64,000 nt of DNA from Thermococcus thioreducens. GTDB lineage: Archaea > Methanobacteriota_B > Thermococci > Thermococcales > Thermococcaceae. The position numbers and the translations under genes were made by a program. Positions 17,396 to 26,450 of the stretch are shown piece after piece (within the stretch, counting starts at the first letter, position 1; the number at the start of each line of letters is the position of its first letter). The notes below the pieces were generated by a model. That model worked only from the letters and a program-made list of their open reading frames with translations. It was not told where the DNA came from and did no database searches. Location: assembly GCF_002214545.1 (NCBI RefSeq), contig NZ_CP015105.1:1240001-1304000 (forward strand), given 5' to 3'.

Positions 17396-18040
17396 CTATA
17401 TCCCCGAAATTGTCTTTTTCAATATTTTTATGTGCTTAAAAAGTTCTTTAATATTTGGTTCATCAAAACCAAACATGCTGGGGTCGCATCTATTCTCTAG
17501 CAAATAGCTTCTAATCGCATTAAGGTTCTCATCCAAAATCATTGTAAATGTCTCGGCCACGTTTATTAAATCCCTTGCAAACTCCACAAAAGGCACCTCT
17601 ACAACTCCCTTAGTACCCTCCCCCCAATCGTTATGGTAATGTATTCTAAGCTTGTCTCCCAAACGCTCAAAGAGATACCAGTTATACTGAATACCAAGAT
17701 TAGTGAGATAAAAGCAAGACTCCTTTTTAACCTCAAACCCCAATGAAAGGGCATTCTTAAGCCACTGCTTTCTAAGTTCTCGCTGGGGGCACTCCTTTTC
17801 ATTTAGCAAGCAAGCTATAGCGGCAAGCAATCCTCCAAAAAAATCAACGGGGTTAGCGTCCATTCCATGAAGCTCTCCATTTATCTCGGCCCAACTCAGG
17901 GGAGTCCCTTGGACAAAAAATAAAATTGGGGTGGGGAATATACAGTCGACCAACCTCCCCCATTCGTCCAGAACTGGGGCCTCTATCATTACTCGGAGCA
18001 TCCTGCCTGAAAAATAAAGTGGAAAAATGTTCACGGTCAT
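17396..18040 (-). CDS. Putative immunity protein 1 of toxin locus
   Basis: The start at 18040 (MTVNIFPLYFSG) has GGTGGTGG just upstream; an ATG at 18076 overlapping the toxin end is the alternative. The 214-residue protein is a paralogue of the 16381 protein, sharing HYHND versus YYYND, and the KGVVE-P-EF-D stretch. It lies immediately after the long toxin, where the cognate immunity gene is expected. No signal peptide is present, so it would act in the cytosol, shielding the host's own targets. Confidence 0.6.
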   Translation of the reverse strand: MTVNIFPLYFSGRMLRVMIEAPVLDEWGRLVDCIFPTPILFFVQGTPLSWAEINGELHGMDANPVDFFGGLLAAIACLLNEKECPQRELRKQWLKNALSLGFEVKKESCFYLTNLGIQYNWYLFERLGDKLRIHYHNDWGEGTKGVVEVPFVEFARDLINVAETFTMILDENLNAIRSYLLENRCDPSMFGFDEPNIKELFKHIKILKKTISGI

Positions 18041-18060
18041 AATCCACCACCGCCATGGTT

Positions 18061-19419
18061 TTATATTCTTCTCCATTTTCCTGTTAATGGGTCATACTTG
18101 TACCACGTTCCACCTCTTTCAAACTTGAACACTGCACTGCCACTTTTAGGCCAGAATGTTATTAACTTATACTGCCTAGACCCAGCTTTCTTAAACACCA
18201 AGGTTATCTTGTCTATGCCCGGAAGAGAGCTCTGTACATGCAGAACCACAGTATAATCACCGGTTAATTTATCTTTATGCTGTTCTATCAACCTTACGAT
18301 CTCGTTGTAAAGTTCCTCTGGAGACTGTATTGTCTTAGGGAGTTTCATTGTTTTCTTTTGACCGTTCACATAGTACACTATCTCCTGACCCATTGGGAAG
18401 AACGATGTTTCCCTTTTATAGTCCATCTCGTAGCCATGTACATGTCTTAGCCAGCCGTGGATCAGGCCATATTTCTCGTTGCCTCTCTCTATGATTATAG
18501 TGTACCCATAAGAGTTCTTTATGGGTGACGTTGATTTCGCAAACCTCTCAATCCCTTCCTTCACTGCCTTTATCGTCGCCCCGTGCTTGACGGCTTCTTC
18601 AACCGCCTCCTTTGAAACTCCAGCCTTAACGAGGTCATCGAGGGCCCTCGCGGCGTCATCGCCGTGCTTTACAATGTCGTCGAAGATGTGGGTGAACTTG
18701 CTGATGACTTCGTCGGCATGGTCTATTATTCCCGCCCTCTTAAGAATCCTGTAAATGTCATCCGTCACTCCGAACTTCTTGCCGAGCTTTGTGACGAGTT
18801 TTAATTCCTCATCGCCCGGAACGGCGAGGCCTACGATGAAGAGCGTCCCCTGAACCTTACACTCCATTGAATCCATGCCATAATTCCTGCACGTCTTGTA
18901 AGTGTCGTAGGCATCCCATATCGTTAACCCAACGACGATTAACGCGCCTACAGCTGGAAGGAACTGCGGTCTTATTTCCCCCTTCTGCACGGGGTAGGTT
19001 ACTGTATAGCCGGTGGGGAAGAATCTCGGCGCGGATTGTGGTGTAAGTTTGACCCATGAACTCATGAAAACGCCGTTTCCAGAGGTGATGCGCAGTTTAA
19101 CGTAAATCGGCTCCCTGACGTTGAGGAAGACGGCAACCTTCTTGCCCCATGGCTTCAATCGGCCAAGGTTCACGCGCTCGGTGATTCTCCTGCCGTCTTT
19201 GCTGATGAGGACCGTTCCGTAGCCAGTCAAACAGTTCGGCGGGACGTCCCAGGTGACGATGGCAATGTTGCCGCTCTGCTCAATGCCGTCGAGGCGGATT
19301 GGGTATGCCGAGCTTGTCCCGAAAACGGGGAGCCCGGATCACGGCAGGGTCATTGCCGAAGCTTCGGGCAGTATTAGTACGAGCAGGAGGATTAAGACTC
19401 CAACTATCCGGCGGTTCAA
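18061..19419 (-). pseudogene. Secreted polymorphic-toxin-like protein with in-frame TGA
   Basis: From a TTG at 19419 (GAGGTGG upstream) the frame encodes a signal peptide, NRRIVGVLILLLVLILPEASA, then MTLP, and meets TGA at 19341-19339. The same frame continues without further stops as SGLPVFGTSSAYPIRLDG into a beta-rich ectodomain, a hydrophobic segment (FLPAVGALIVVGLTIWDA), a helical linker with KHGDDAARALDDLVKAG, and a C-terminal domain with HGWLRHVHGYE, a Thr/Phe-rich turn and FWPKSGSAVF. The N-terminal export part plus variable C-terminal module and following immunity genes fit polymorphic toxins. The toxin fold (perhaps a BECR-type RNase) is a guess. The TGA may be a real mutation, or translation may restart at TTG 19230. 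Confidence 0.65.
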
Positions 19420-19628
19420 TCTTACCACCTCAGAAATGTTCTAATCATGGACAAATAATCCAGACTTAAAAGAATTTCGTAAACTCACAGTTAAAAACAA
19501 AAGTATAACATCACCCACCTGCCCCCATTTTGTATCATTGGAAGTGTTATGAGCGACAGTTTGTTAACACAAAGATTCAAAGTTCGACCCAAATAATGAA
19601 ATTATATCCTTCAAGCTAAAGCAAAGGG

Positions 19629-19638
19629 TTTTTATATC
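19629..19638 (+). promoter_or_regulatory. TATA box of molybdopterin oxidoreductase gene
   Basis: TTTTTATATC is centred about 33 bases before the ATG at 19667, giving a transcript with almost no leader. Confidence 0.55.
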
Positions 19639-19666
19639 TCACATAATCCCTTTTTATGGGATTACA

Positions 19667-21577
19667 ATGCCCTTCTCCGCCTGCATGAGGGACTGCTACG
19701 ACACCTGCTCGATGGTGGCCAAAGTCAAAAACGGAAGGCTCACGGTTAGGGGAAACCCCAAACACCCGATAACGGCCGGCTTCCTCTGTCCGAAGGGGGC
19801 GCTTCTCCCCCGGTGGTTCCACGCCGAGGACCGGCTCAAAGCTCCGCTCATAAGAACCGGCGAACGCGGAAGCGGTGAGTTTCGGAAAACTGACTGGGAT
19901 GGGGCAATCGGCATTATTGCCAGAAAGCTTAGGGAGACGATTGAGGAGCACGGAAGCGAAAGCGTTTTAGTTTATCAATATGCCGGGGACAGAGGTGTGG
20001 TCAACTATGCCTTTCCGCTGAGGCTTTTCCACTACCTCAACACTGCCATGCTTGACTACGGCATATGCGATAGGGCAGGCCAGGAGGCTTTGAGGGACGT
20101 CTATGGAACCGCAATTGGTATGGATCCCGAGGAGCTCAAAAACCAGCGGTTGATAATTTACTGGGGAATAAACGCTTTCTGGACAAACCTGCACGGATTC
20201 ACCTTCGCCAAAAAACACGACCTCGAAATCTGGACGGTCGATGTCGTCAGAACCGAAACGGCCAAGCGCTCTCACAGGTTCTTCCAGATAAAGCCGGACA
20301 CCGACGTTCTCTTCGCCTTGGGGGTTGCTAAGGTCATAATCGAGGAGGGACTCTACGACAAAGCCTTCGTCCGCGGGAATGTTTACGGCTTTGAAGAATT
20401 CAAGAATTATGTAAAAACACTATCGCTTTATTATGTAAGTGAGGAGACCGGTTTGAGCGTTGAGGAGATAGAGACATTCGCGAGAGATTTTGCCGAAAAG
20501 AGGGGCGTAATCCACATCGGCTACGGCTTCCAGCGCTCCCTGTCAGGCGGTGAAGCGGTGAGAGCGATTGCAATCCTTCCAGCCCTGGTCGGTCATCGCT
20601 TCGGCTTCATCTACGACATGAAGACGATAGACAAGTCCTATGCCGAGGGCGCCTTTCTGCGGACCAAACCCGCCAAGAAGATCCCCCAGATGAAGCTGGC
20701 CGAGTACATCGAAAGGGGAGAGATTAAGTTCCTCTACATATACAACTCCAACCCCCTCGCGAGCCTGCCGAACCAGAACCGGCTGAGGAAAGCGCTGGTG
20801 GAAAGCGACGTTTTCGTCGTCACACACGACATCTTTCTCACAGATACCGCCCTCTACTCCGACGTCGTCCTTCCGGCAAACACCTTCTTCGAAAGGCCCG
20901 ATATAGCCGATTCCTACTACCACCGCTACGTTGCACTTAACGAGCCCGTTGCGAGGCTCTACGGGAAGAGCAACAGCGAGGTGACGAGGCTTCTCGCGAA
21001 GGCCCTCGGGATAAACAACCCGTACATTTACGAGGGCGACGAGGATGTCATCAAAAAGGTCATAGAAATCAACGGGCTGAGCTGGGAAGAGCTGAAAAGG
21101 GAGGGCTTCGTCAAAGTCCCGGAGAAGCCGAGGGCGTGGGAGACACCGAGCGGGGAGATTGAGTTCTTCTCCCAGCGTGCCGTTGGGCGCGGTCTGAATC
21201 CGTTCCCAGAGTACCGGAAGCCCGAAGGGAAATCCCCCCTTCGCCTGCTCCCCCCCACCCACAGGATGACGATAACGAGCCAGTACCACAACACCTACGT
21301 CATGATCGACCCGAACCTTTATATCAATCCTTCCGATGCCTCTGAGAGGGGAATTAAGGACGGGGACACCGTTGAGGTCTTCAACGACTACGGCAGTATA
21401 AGGACGATTGCAAGGCTCAGCGATGATGTTCCACCCGGAGTCGTTCTGCTCTACAAGGCGTTCTGGGTTAAAATTCTCGGATGGAACGCCAACTTTCTGA
21501 CGGCCGATGAAACCGTCGAAAAATACGGAAACGCTTCGGCATATCATTCAACGTGGGTCGATGTGAAGAGGATTTGA
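19667..21577 (+). CDS. Molybdopterin-dependent oxidoreductase, 4Fe-4S type
   Basis: A 636-residue enzyme of the DMSO-reductase/formate-dehydrogenase superfamily. The N-terminus has the 4Fe-4S ligands CMRDCYDTC and, further on, LCPKG. The cofactor-binding regions follow (LIIYWGINAFWTNLHG; LYIYNSNPLASLPNQ; DIFLTDTALYSDVVLPA), and the C-terminal molybdopterin dinucleotide domain begins around RMTITSQYHNT. In thermococci the metal is usually tungsten. There is no Tat signal, so it acts in the cytosol. It stands alone without an electron-transfer subunit, so the substrate (formate, polysulfide or a hydratase reaction) cannot be told. Confidence 0.85.
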   Translation: MPFSACMRDCYDTCSMVAKVKNGRLTVRGNPKHPITAGFLCPKGALLPRWFHAEDRLKAPLIRTGERGSGEFRKTDWDGAIGIIARKLRETIEEHGSESVLVYQYAGDRGVVNYAFPLRLFHYLNTAMLDYGICDRAGQEALRDVYGTAIGMDPEELKNQRLIIYWGINAFWTNLHGFTFAKKHDLEIWTVDVVRTETAKRSHRFFQIKPDTDVLFALGVAKVIIEEGLYDKAFVRGNVYGFEEFKNYVKTLSLYYVSEETGLSVEEIETFARDFAEKRGVIHIGYGFQRSLSGGEAVRAIAILPALVGHRFGFIYDMKTIDKSYAEGAFLRTKPAKKIPQMKLAEYIERGEIKFLYIYNSNPLASLPNQNRLRKALVESDVFVVTHDIFLTDTALYSDVVLPANTFFERPDIADSYYHRYVALNEPVARLYGKSNSEVTRLLAKALGINNPYIYEGDEDVIKKVIEINGLSWEELKREGFVKVPEKPRAWETPSGEIEFFSQRAVGRGLNPFPEYRKPEGKSPLRLLPPTHRMTITSQYHNTYVMIDPNLYINPSDASERGIKDGDTVEVFNDYGSIRTIARLSDDVPPGVVLLYKAFWVKILGWNANFLTADETVEKYGNASAYHSTWVDVKRI

Positions 21578-21733
21578 ACAACAAATCCCCCACACAGTCG
21601 ATTTTTGACAAACCCTACTTTGATTTTAGTTACAAAGTGACAGTAAATTAATGAAGCCCTTCGATATCCATTCGGAACACCTATTGAAATCTTCGAATAT
21701 CTGTCAATATCTTCATATTAGGCAAACCAAAAA

Positions 21734-21743
21734 GTTTATATAT
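21734..21743 (+). promoter_or_regulatory. TATA box of peroxiredoxin gene
   Basis: GTTTATATAT lies within an AT-rich stretch with expected transcription start near 21764. Downstream of it, AACCTAATTGGTT (21748-21760) is a small inverted repeat that could bind a redox regulator. Confidence 0.55.
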
Positions 21744-21800
21744 TCGAACCTAATTGGTTTATACTGAAGACGACACAGAAAAAGGGAGAGGTGATGGAAA

Positions 21801-22451
21801 ATGGTCGTCATAGGAGAAAAGTTCCCAGAGGTTGAGGTCAAGACCACCCACGGAGTGATAAAGCTGCCGGAGTACTTCGCCGAGAAGGGTAAGTGGTTCA
21901 TGCTGTTCAGCCACCCCGCCGACTTCACCCCGGTCTGTACCACCGAGTTCTACGCCCTCCAGAAGAGGGTCGACCAGTTCAGGGAGCTCGGCGTCGAGCC
22001 CATAGGGCTCAGCGTTGACCAGGTCTTCAGCCACCTGAAGTGGATGGAGTGGATAAAGGAGAACCTCGGTGAGGAGATAACCTTCCCGGTCATAGCCGAC
22101 GACCGCGGCGACCTCGCCGAGAAGCTCGGCATGATACCCAGCGGCGCAACGATAACCGCCAGAGCGGTCTTCATCGTCGATGACAAGGGAATAATAAGGG
22201 CCATAGTCTACTACCCGGCCGAGGTCGGCAGGGACTGGGACGAGATACTCAGGCTCGTCAAGGCCCTCAAGACCAGCACAGAGAAGGGAGTTGCACTTCC
22301 ACACAAGTGGCCCAACAACGAGCTCATCGGCGACCGCGCCATCGTCCCGCCGGCCGGAACCGTCGAGCAGATCAAGGAGCGCGAGGAGGCCAAGGCTCGC
22401 GGAGAAATCGAGTGCTACGACTGGTGGTTCTGCCACAAGAAGCTTGATTGA
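21801..22451 (+). CDS. Peroxiredoxin, Prx6/archaeal thioredoxin-peroxidase type
   Basis: A 216-residue thiol peroxidase that reduces hydrogen peroxide and alkyl hydroperoxides. The peroxidatic cysteine is in [11 protein letters not shown] (residue ~46). Two further cysteines lie in the C-terminal [11 protein letters not shown], as in archaeal Prx6-type enzymes (Aeropyrum and Pyrococcus peroxidases), which form decamers. ATG 21801 follows GGAGAGGTGATGG. It is probably one of the main oxygen-defence enzymes together with the AhpC-type protein at 60828. Confidence 0.94.
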   Translation: MVVIGEKFPEVEVKTTHGVIKLPEYFAEKGKWFMLFSHPADFTPVCTTEFYALQKRVDQFRELGVEPIGLSVDQVFSHLKWMEWIKENLGEEITFPVIADDRGDLAEKLGMIPSGATITARAVFIVDDKGIIRAIVYYPAEVGRDWDEILRLVKALKTSTEKGVALPHKWPNNELIGDRAIVPPAGTVEQIKEREEAKARGEIECYDWWFCHKKLD

Positions 22452-22500
22452 GCTTCTTTCCTCTCTTAGCCATTCTTTTCTGTTCTCAAAAGTGAAAGGG

Positions 22501-22860
22501 CTAAATCACCCTTCTCCTAAACAGCACCACCAGCGGGATGAGCCAGGCCAGATGCATGAGCACCGCCACCGGAAAGTCGCCGTAATCGTTGGCAAGAATC
22601 CCATCAAACATCCTGTAAAGTCAGTAAGTGGGTAAAAACGCGGTGAGCCCGCTCCAATCGGTTGAAAGGCTTCTCCACACCACGAGGAGCTTTACCGTGG
22701 GTGGAAGCATGAGAAGCCAGCCCAGGATCTTGGATACCGTCAAGGTCTGCATCCTGAACTCCGAAAACACCGTGATAAGCAATCCATAAATCCAGACCTC
22801 AAGGAGGGAAAGGATCAGGAGGGCGAGCACTCGCTTTAGTTGCCAGAATGTCTGTTCCAA
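22501..22860 (-). pseudogene. Remnant of an ABC-2 type permease
   Basis: From a TTG at 22860 an 79-codon frame encodes hydrophobic helices (VLALLILSLLEVWIYGLLI; ILGWLLMLPPTVKLLVVW) and stops at TGA 22623-22621 within FLPTY. The same frame continues after the TGA as LYRMFDGILANDYGDFPVAV and a last helix ending RRRVI at 22501. A Trp codon mutated to TGA fits well. A stop two codons before the TTG also removes the N-terminal half. The remaining sequence resembles the C-terminal end of ABC-2 type permeases, and no ATPase gene is adjacent. Confidence 0.6.
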
Positions 22861-22914
22861 TCTTTAATATCGCCCCCGTGAATTATTAGCCTTCTGGCTA
22901 AAAAAGAAAAAACT

Positions 22915-25365
22915 TCAGCTCCCGATGCACTTCATGAACGCATTCCACATCTTGAACGGCCCGAGGGAGCAGGTAACGTAGCAGTTGCAGTCAAACTTAA
23001 TGTCGGCGCATTCGAGGGCACTGCAGATTGTACTTGGGTCTGCGGGGTTAAGGCCATCCAAGGGCGACAGGCACGGGTGTATGCTTCCCCAGCCAGGCTT
23101 TGGAAGGTTGTTCTCCAGGTCACTGGCGTAGCTGTTTATCGCCGCTCCTCCGACGATGGAATCCGTTTCGGGCATCGGTGGCCAGGGAGTTATGCAGCCA
23201 AAGCGCTCTATTGCCGCCCACACAAGGTGGAAGTAGTAGTTGAAAACAACCGCAGGCCCAAAGTTCTTGCTCTGGAGACAGCAGAGCTTGCACGCCTCAC
23301 CTTCGACTGCACCGACCATCGCCGCCTTAAGCTTGCAGACGTCGCATTGGCCAGAGTCGAGTTCTCCACCGGTTTCGCCGCCTTTCATAGGCCCGGCTGG
23401 GTACGTACCCGGATGCATCGAGCTGAGGGTGACGCTCCCAACAGAGGCCGAGAAGCCCGCGTAGCCGGGACCGTTGGTCAGCGTCGCGTTTACTCCCGGA
23501 AAGAAGGGAACCGTCAAAGTCCTGTTTTCAGCCATCGCCACATCAAACTTCGTCTCCGCACCTCCAGACAGAAGTCTAATCTCGTGAAGCCCGTAATCGA
23601 TGGGGACCTCAAGCATGCCTGTCGAGTTCGTCCTTCCGGTATTCTCGCCATCAACGATTACCGTAACATTTGAGGCGTAGAAGCCAGGTGGCATGACCAC
23701 GATGAGGGAGAGCGTTAGGGGCTTTTCTTCTCCAGCTTCTCCGGGAGCCTTTGGAACGGTGAAGTACAGCGCGGTAAGGATCAGCGCGATTACCACGAGT
23801 GCATAGCCCTTCCGTTCCTTTCTTCCAATCAGCACCGCGCCGGCAACTCCGATTGAAACGGCGAATATGAGAAGGGCAACGCTCCAGTGGTTGGGCCCTC
23901 TTTCTTCTTCTACAGGGGTCGTTTCTGTCTCCGTGGCGTTTGCAACGAAGAAAGAGAAGTAGCCCCTCCCGTCCGTCCATACCGTCCTGCCGGACACGTT
24001 TACTGGCACCCCTGGATGGCTGGCCATCCCGTAGATTACAGTCCCACCTTCAACTTTCACGGACCGGCTCCAGAGAAGCCCCGGCCTCAGGTCGCTCACC
24101 ACGGGGGTCGTGTTCATGTAAACGTCTTCACCGTCGAAGTAAACGGCCGTAAGGTTGTACTCCCCAGCAAGGAACGTTACGTTCCAGACTATTTCCTTGC
24201 CCCATCTCACGAGCTTTTCGTTGACGTAGAGGAAAACGGGGGCTGTGAATATGTCCTCAGGCGTTACCCACGCCCTGACGGTTCCGTTTTCATAGAGGAG
24301 ATGAACCTTCGGGCGGAGTTCATCAACAAGGACGAGTGCGCCGCCCTCCCCCACGTACCCACCACCGAAGTCGTGGGTTCCCAGTATGTTGTAGAGGACG
24401 ACCCCGTTGAGTTCCTCCTTCACCACATCTCTGTACTCTGGCTTTATCTCCCGCTCTTCCCTTGTTACGTTCTCAGTCTTAGTGGGCCCTCCAAGAAAGA
24501 CCGTTTCAAACCGGTATTCTCTGCTCTCAAGGACGCTTTCGAGGGTCCAAGTAACGTTCGGTGGATCTATGAGCGCGAGGAACCCCTCAGAAGCCATCAG
24601 GAGAATCCTGTTTCCAAAGGCCTTCACGTGCAGGGGCCTCCCACTCAGCTCTTTGAAGAAAAAGCTGCCGTTTTCCGGGGAGAACCTTACCAGTCCTGTC
24701 GCATCCCCCTCCATTATGGCCGCATACAGAAAGCCGTCGTGGCCAAGGACGATGCCGTCCGGTATGAGCCTTGAATAGTTGGAGGGAAAACGCCAGAGGA
24801 TAAAGGTTTTGTTTTCGGGCTGAAGAAGGCCTACGCCGCCGCGGGGGCTCTCGTTCAGCTCGGCGGTGAAGTATATCCCCTCTGGAGTAGCGTAGGTGTC
24901 GTAAACCTTCACAATTCCTGCGGATGAAAGGTCGTAGAAGACGAGGTCGTTTCCAGTGAGAACTCCTATTCCACCGCTCTCGTTGATTTTTCCGGCGTAG
25001 TACGCCCTTCCCGGAACGGCAAAGACGTGGACAAACGATACCCCCGGATAACTCCAGATGTAAACTGTGTCATTAATGGGGTCAAAAACGGCTGGAGGCC
25101 CCCAGTCGGCTGAGATGTATACCCTATCGCTCACGGACATCCCGTTTGGCATGATCGGCAGGCGCCAGAAGATGAAGTGAGTTTCGCTGGTCTTCAGACC
25201 TAATCTTCCGCTGTAATCGCTGAAATAAAGGCCGTCCGGAGAAAACCTCGGGTGAAGTATCCAGCCTCCGGTGTTCCATACTAAAACTTTCGAAGACAAG
25301 ACCGGGGGGGCAGTCAGGAGCAGGAGGAGTGCAACCCCAAGAAGGGATTTCTTAACAGCGGACAT
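22915..25365 (-). CDS. Large secreted beta-propeller-like protein with Cys-rich tail
   Basis: An 816-residue protein with a signal peptide (LLGVALLLLLTAPPVLS). Residues ~30-300 have repeated W/F-rich strands (FIFWRLP, VYIWSYPG, FILWRFP) like a beta-propeller, followed by Ig-like parts. Around residues 500-550 two hydrophobic segments appear (WSVALLIFAVSIGVAGAVLI; YALVVIALILTALYFTV). Then come another Ig-like region and a ~145-residue tail with thirteen cysteines (CDVCK, CKLCC, CNCYVTC). The tail would need disulfide formation or metal binding. The topology, with membrane segments mid-protein, is unusual. Function unknown; no family recognised. Confidence 0.75.
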   Translation of the reverse strand: MSAVKKSLLGVALLLLLTAPPVLSSKVLVWNTGGWILHPRFSPDGLYFSDYSGRLGLKTSETHFIFWRLPIMPNGMSVSDRVYISADWGPPAVFDPINDTVYIWSYPGVSFVHVFAVPGRAYYAGKINESGGIGVLTGNDLVFYDLSSAGIVKVYDTYATPEGIYFTAELNESPRGGVGLLQPENKTFILWRFPSNYSRLIPDGIVLGHDGFLYAAIMEGDATGLVRFSPENGSFFFKELSGRPLHVKAFGNRILLMASEGFLALIDPPNVTWTLESVLESREYRFETVFLGGPTKTENVTREEREIKPEYRDVVKEELNGVVLYNILGTHDFGGGYVGEGGALVLVDELRPKVHLLYENGTVRAWVTPEDIFTAPVFLYVNEKLVRWGKEIVWNVTFLAGEYNLTAVYFDGEDVYMNTTPVVSDLRPGLLWSRSVKVEGGTVIYGMASHPGVPVNVSGRTVWTDGRGYFSFFVANATETETTPVEEERGPNHWSVALLIFAVSIGVAGAVLIGRKERKGYALVVIALILTALYFTVPKAPGEAGEEKPLTLSLIVVMPPGFYASNVTVIVDGENTGRTNSTGMLEVPIDYGLHEIRLLSGGAETKFDVAMAENRTLTVPFFPGVNATLTNGPGYAGFSASVGSVTLSSMHPGTYPAGPMKGGETGGELDSGQCDVCKLKAAMVGAVEGEACKLCCLQSKNFGPAVVFNYYFHLVWAAIERFGCITPWPPMPETDSIVGGAAINSYASDLENNLPKPGWGSIHPCLSPLDGLNPADPSTICSALECADIKFDCNCYVTCSLGPFKMWNAFMKCIGS

Positions 25366-25523
25366 GTTCCCACCGCCCTGTATTTAAGACACTTCTACTT
25401 TGGAATTTATATGGGTTTTGTTTGAAATTTGTCCATTTTGGAAGCCCAGGATGTTTCCCTGATTTTGAAATGGCACCAAAAGCCTAATGTATGAAAAAAG
25501 CATCATAGGTTGCGGTGGTGAAT

Positions 25524-26114
25524 ATGAAGATCAAACTGCCCGCCCCCAAGCGCGAGGGTAGAATGGGCCTGGAGGAGGCAATAGACAGGAGAAAGAGCAT
25601 AAGGAGGTATAAGGACGAGCCCCTGACCCTTGAAGAGGTCTCCCAGGTGCTCTGGGCGGCTTACGGAATCAACAGGTGGGGGAAGAGGACATCGCCGAGT
25701 GCCGGGGCGTGCTACCCCTTCGAGGTTTACGTCGTTGTTGAAAACGTTGAGGGCTTGAAGCCTGGGATTTATCGCTACGATGGGGAAGCTCACAGGCTGG
25801 AACTTATCAGAGAGGGGCATTTCAGAAAGTCCCTTGCAGAGGCATGCCTTGGTCAAAGGTGCGTTGCCACTGCTCCGGTGAGCATCGTCATAACGGCTCA
25901 CTATGAGAGAACCACGAGGCGGTACGGCGAGCGTGGGGTGAGATACGTCCACATTGATGCAGGCCACATGGGTCAGAACATTTACCTCCAGGCCACTGCC
26001 CTGAACCTGGGCACCGTTGCCGTTGGAGCCTTCAGGGACGATGAGGTAAAAAAGGTGCTAGAAGTGCCGGGCGAACCGCTCTACATCTTCCCGCTTGGGA
26101 TTCCGGGGGAGTAG
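25524..26114 (+). CDS. SagB/ThcOx-type nitroreductase-family oxidoreductase
   Basis: A 196-residue FMN-dependent protein. RRKSIRRYKDEPLTLEEVSQ with the FMN-phosphate arginines, then LWAAYGINRWGKRTSPSAG and the C-terminal AVGAFRDDEVKKVL and PLYIFPLG define the SagB/ThcOx subgroup of the nitroreductase superfamily. Some members oxidise azoline rings in peptides, but no cyclodehydratase or precursor gene is nearby, so a stand-alone redox role is more likely. ATG 25524 is preferred over GTG 25515 because GGTGGTG precedes it. The stop abuts the thioredoxin gene on the other strand. Confidence 0.85.
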   Translation: MKIKLPAPKREGRMGLEEAIDRRKSIRRYKDEPLTLEEVSQVLWAAYGINRWGKRTSPSAGACYPFEVYVVVENVEGLKPGIYRYDGEAHRLELIREGHFRKSLAEACLGQRCVATAPVSIVITAHYERTTRRYGERGVRYVHIDAGHMGQNIYLQATALNLGTVAVGAFRDDEVKKVLEVPGEPLYIFPLGIPGE

Positions 26115-26417
26115 TCAGAGCCTTTTGAGTTCTTCAAACCTTATTAGAACCTCCTTCCTCCGTATGAGGTTCTGCCTGGCCACCTCTTCCCCATCCTTAA
26201 GGTAAATCAGCGTCGGGACGTTGAGGACGTCAAAGCGGTTCACAAGGTCGTTCCATTCCTCGGCGTTGATGTGGACGACCGTTATCTCCGGGAACTCCGC
26301 ACTGAGCTCTTCCATGAAGCTATCAACTATCCTGCACGGTGGACAGCCCGGGATGGAGAACCACAGCACGGCTTTTCCGTCCATGAAGTTAATCTTTCCA
26401 TCATACTCAACTATCAA
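26115..26417 (-). CDS. Thioredoxin-like protein with CPPC active site
   Basis: A 100-residue thioredoxin fold: VLWFSIPGCPPCRIVDSFME carries the redox pair Cys-Pro-Pro-Cys, VVHINAEEW the second strand, and the cis-Pro is in LNVPTLIYLKDGE. The likely start is TTG 26417, five bases after GGAGGTGA, rather than GTG 26426. It lies 34 bases from the copA gene and reads the same way, although copA is downstream with its own terminating context; a role in handling metal thiols is possible. Confidence 0.85.
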   Translation of the reverse strand: MIVEYDGKINFMDGKAVLWFSIPGCPPCRIVDSFMEELSAEFPEITVVHINAEEWNDLVNRFDVLNVPTLIYLKDGEEVARQNLIRRKEVLIRFEELKRL

Positions 26418-26450
26418 TCTCCTCACCTCCGGGAAATAAAAGGAAAGGGC

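Noticed and set aside
19339-19341. TGA as a selenocysteine codon
   Set aside because: No selenoprotein context is seen, Thermococcales are not known to use selenocysteine, and the site is just after a signal peptide.
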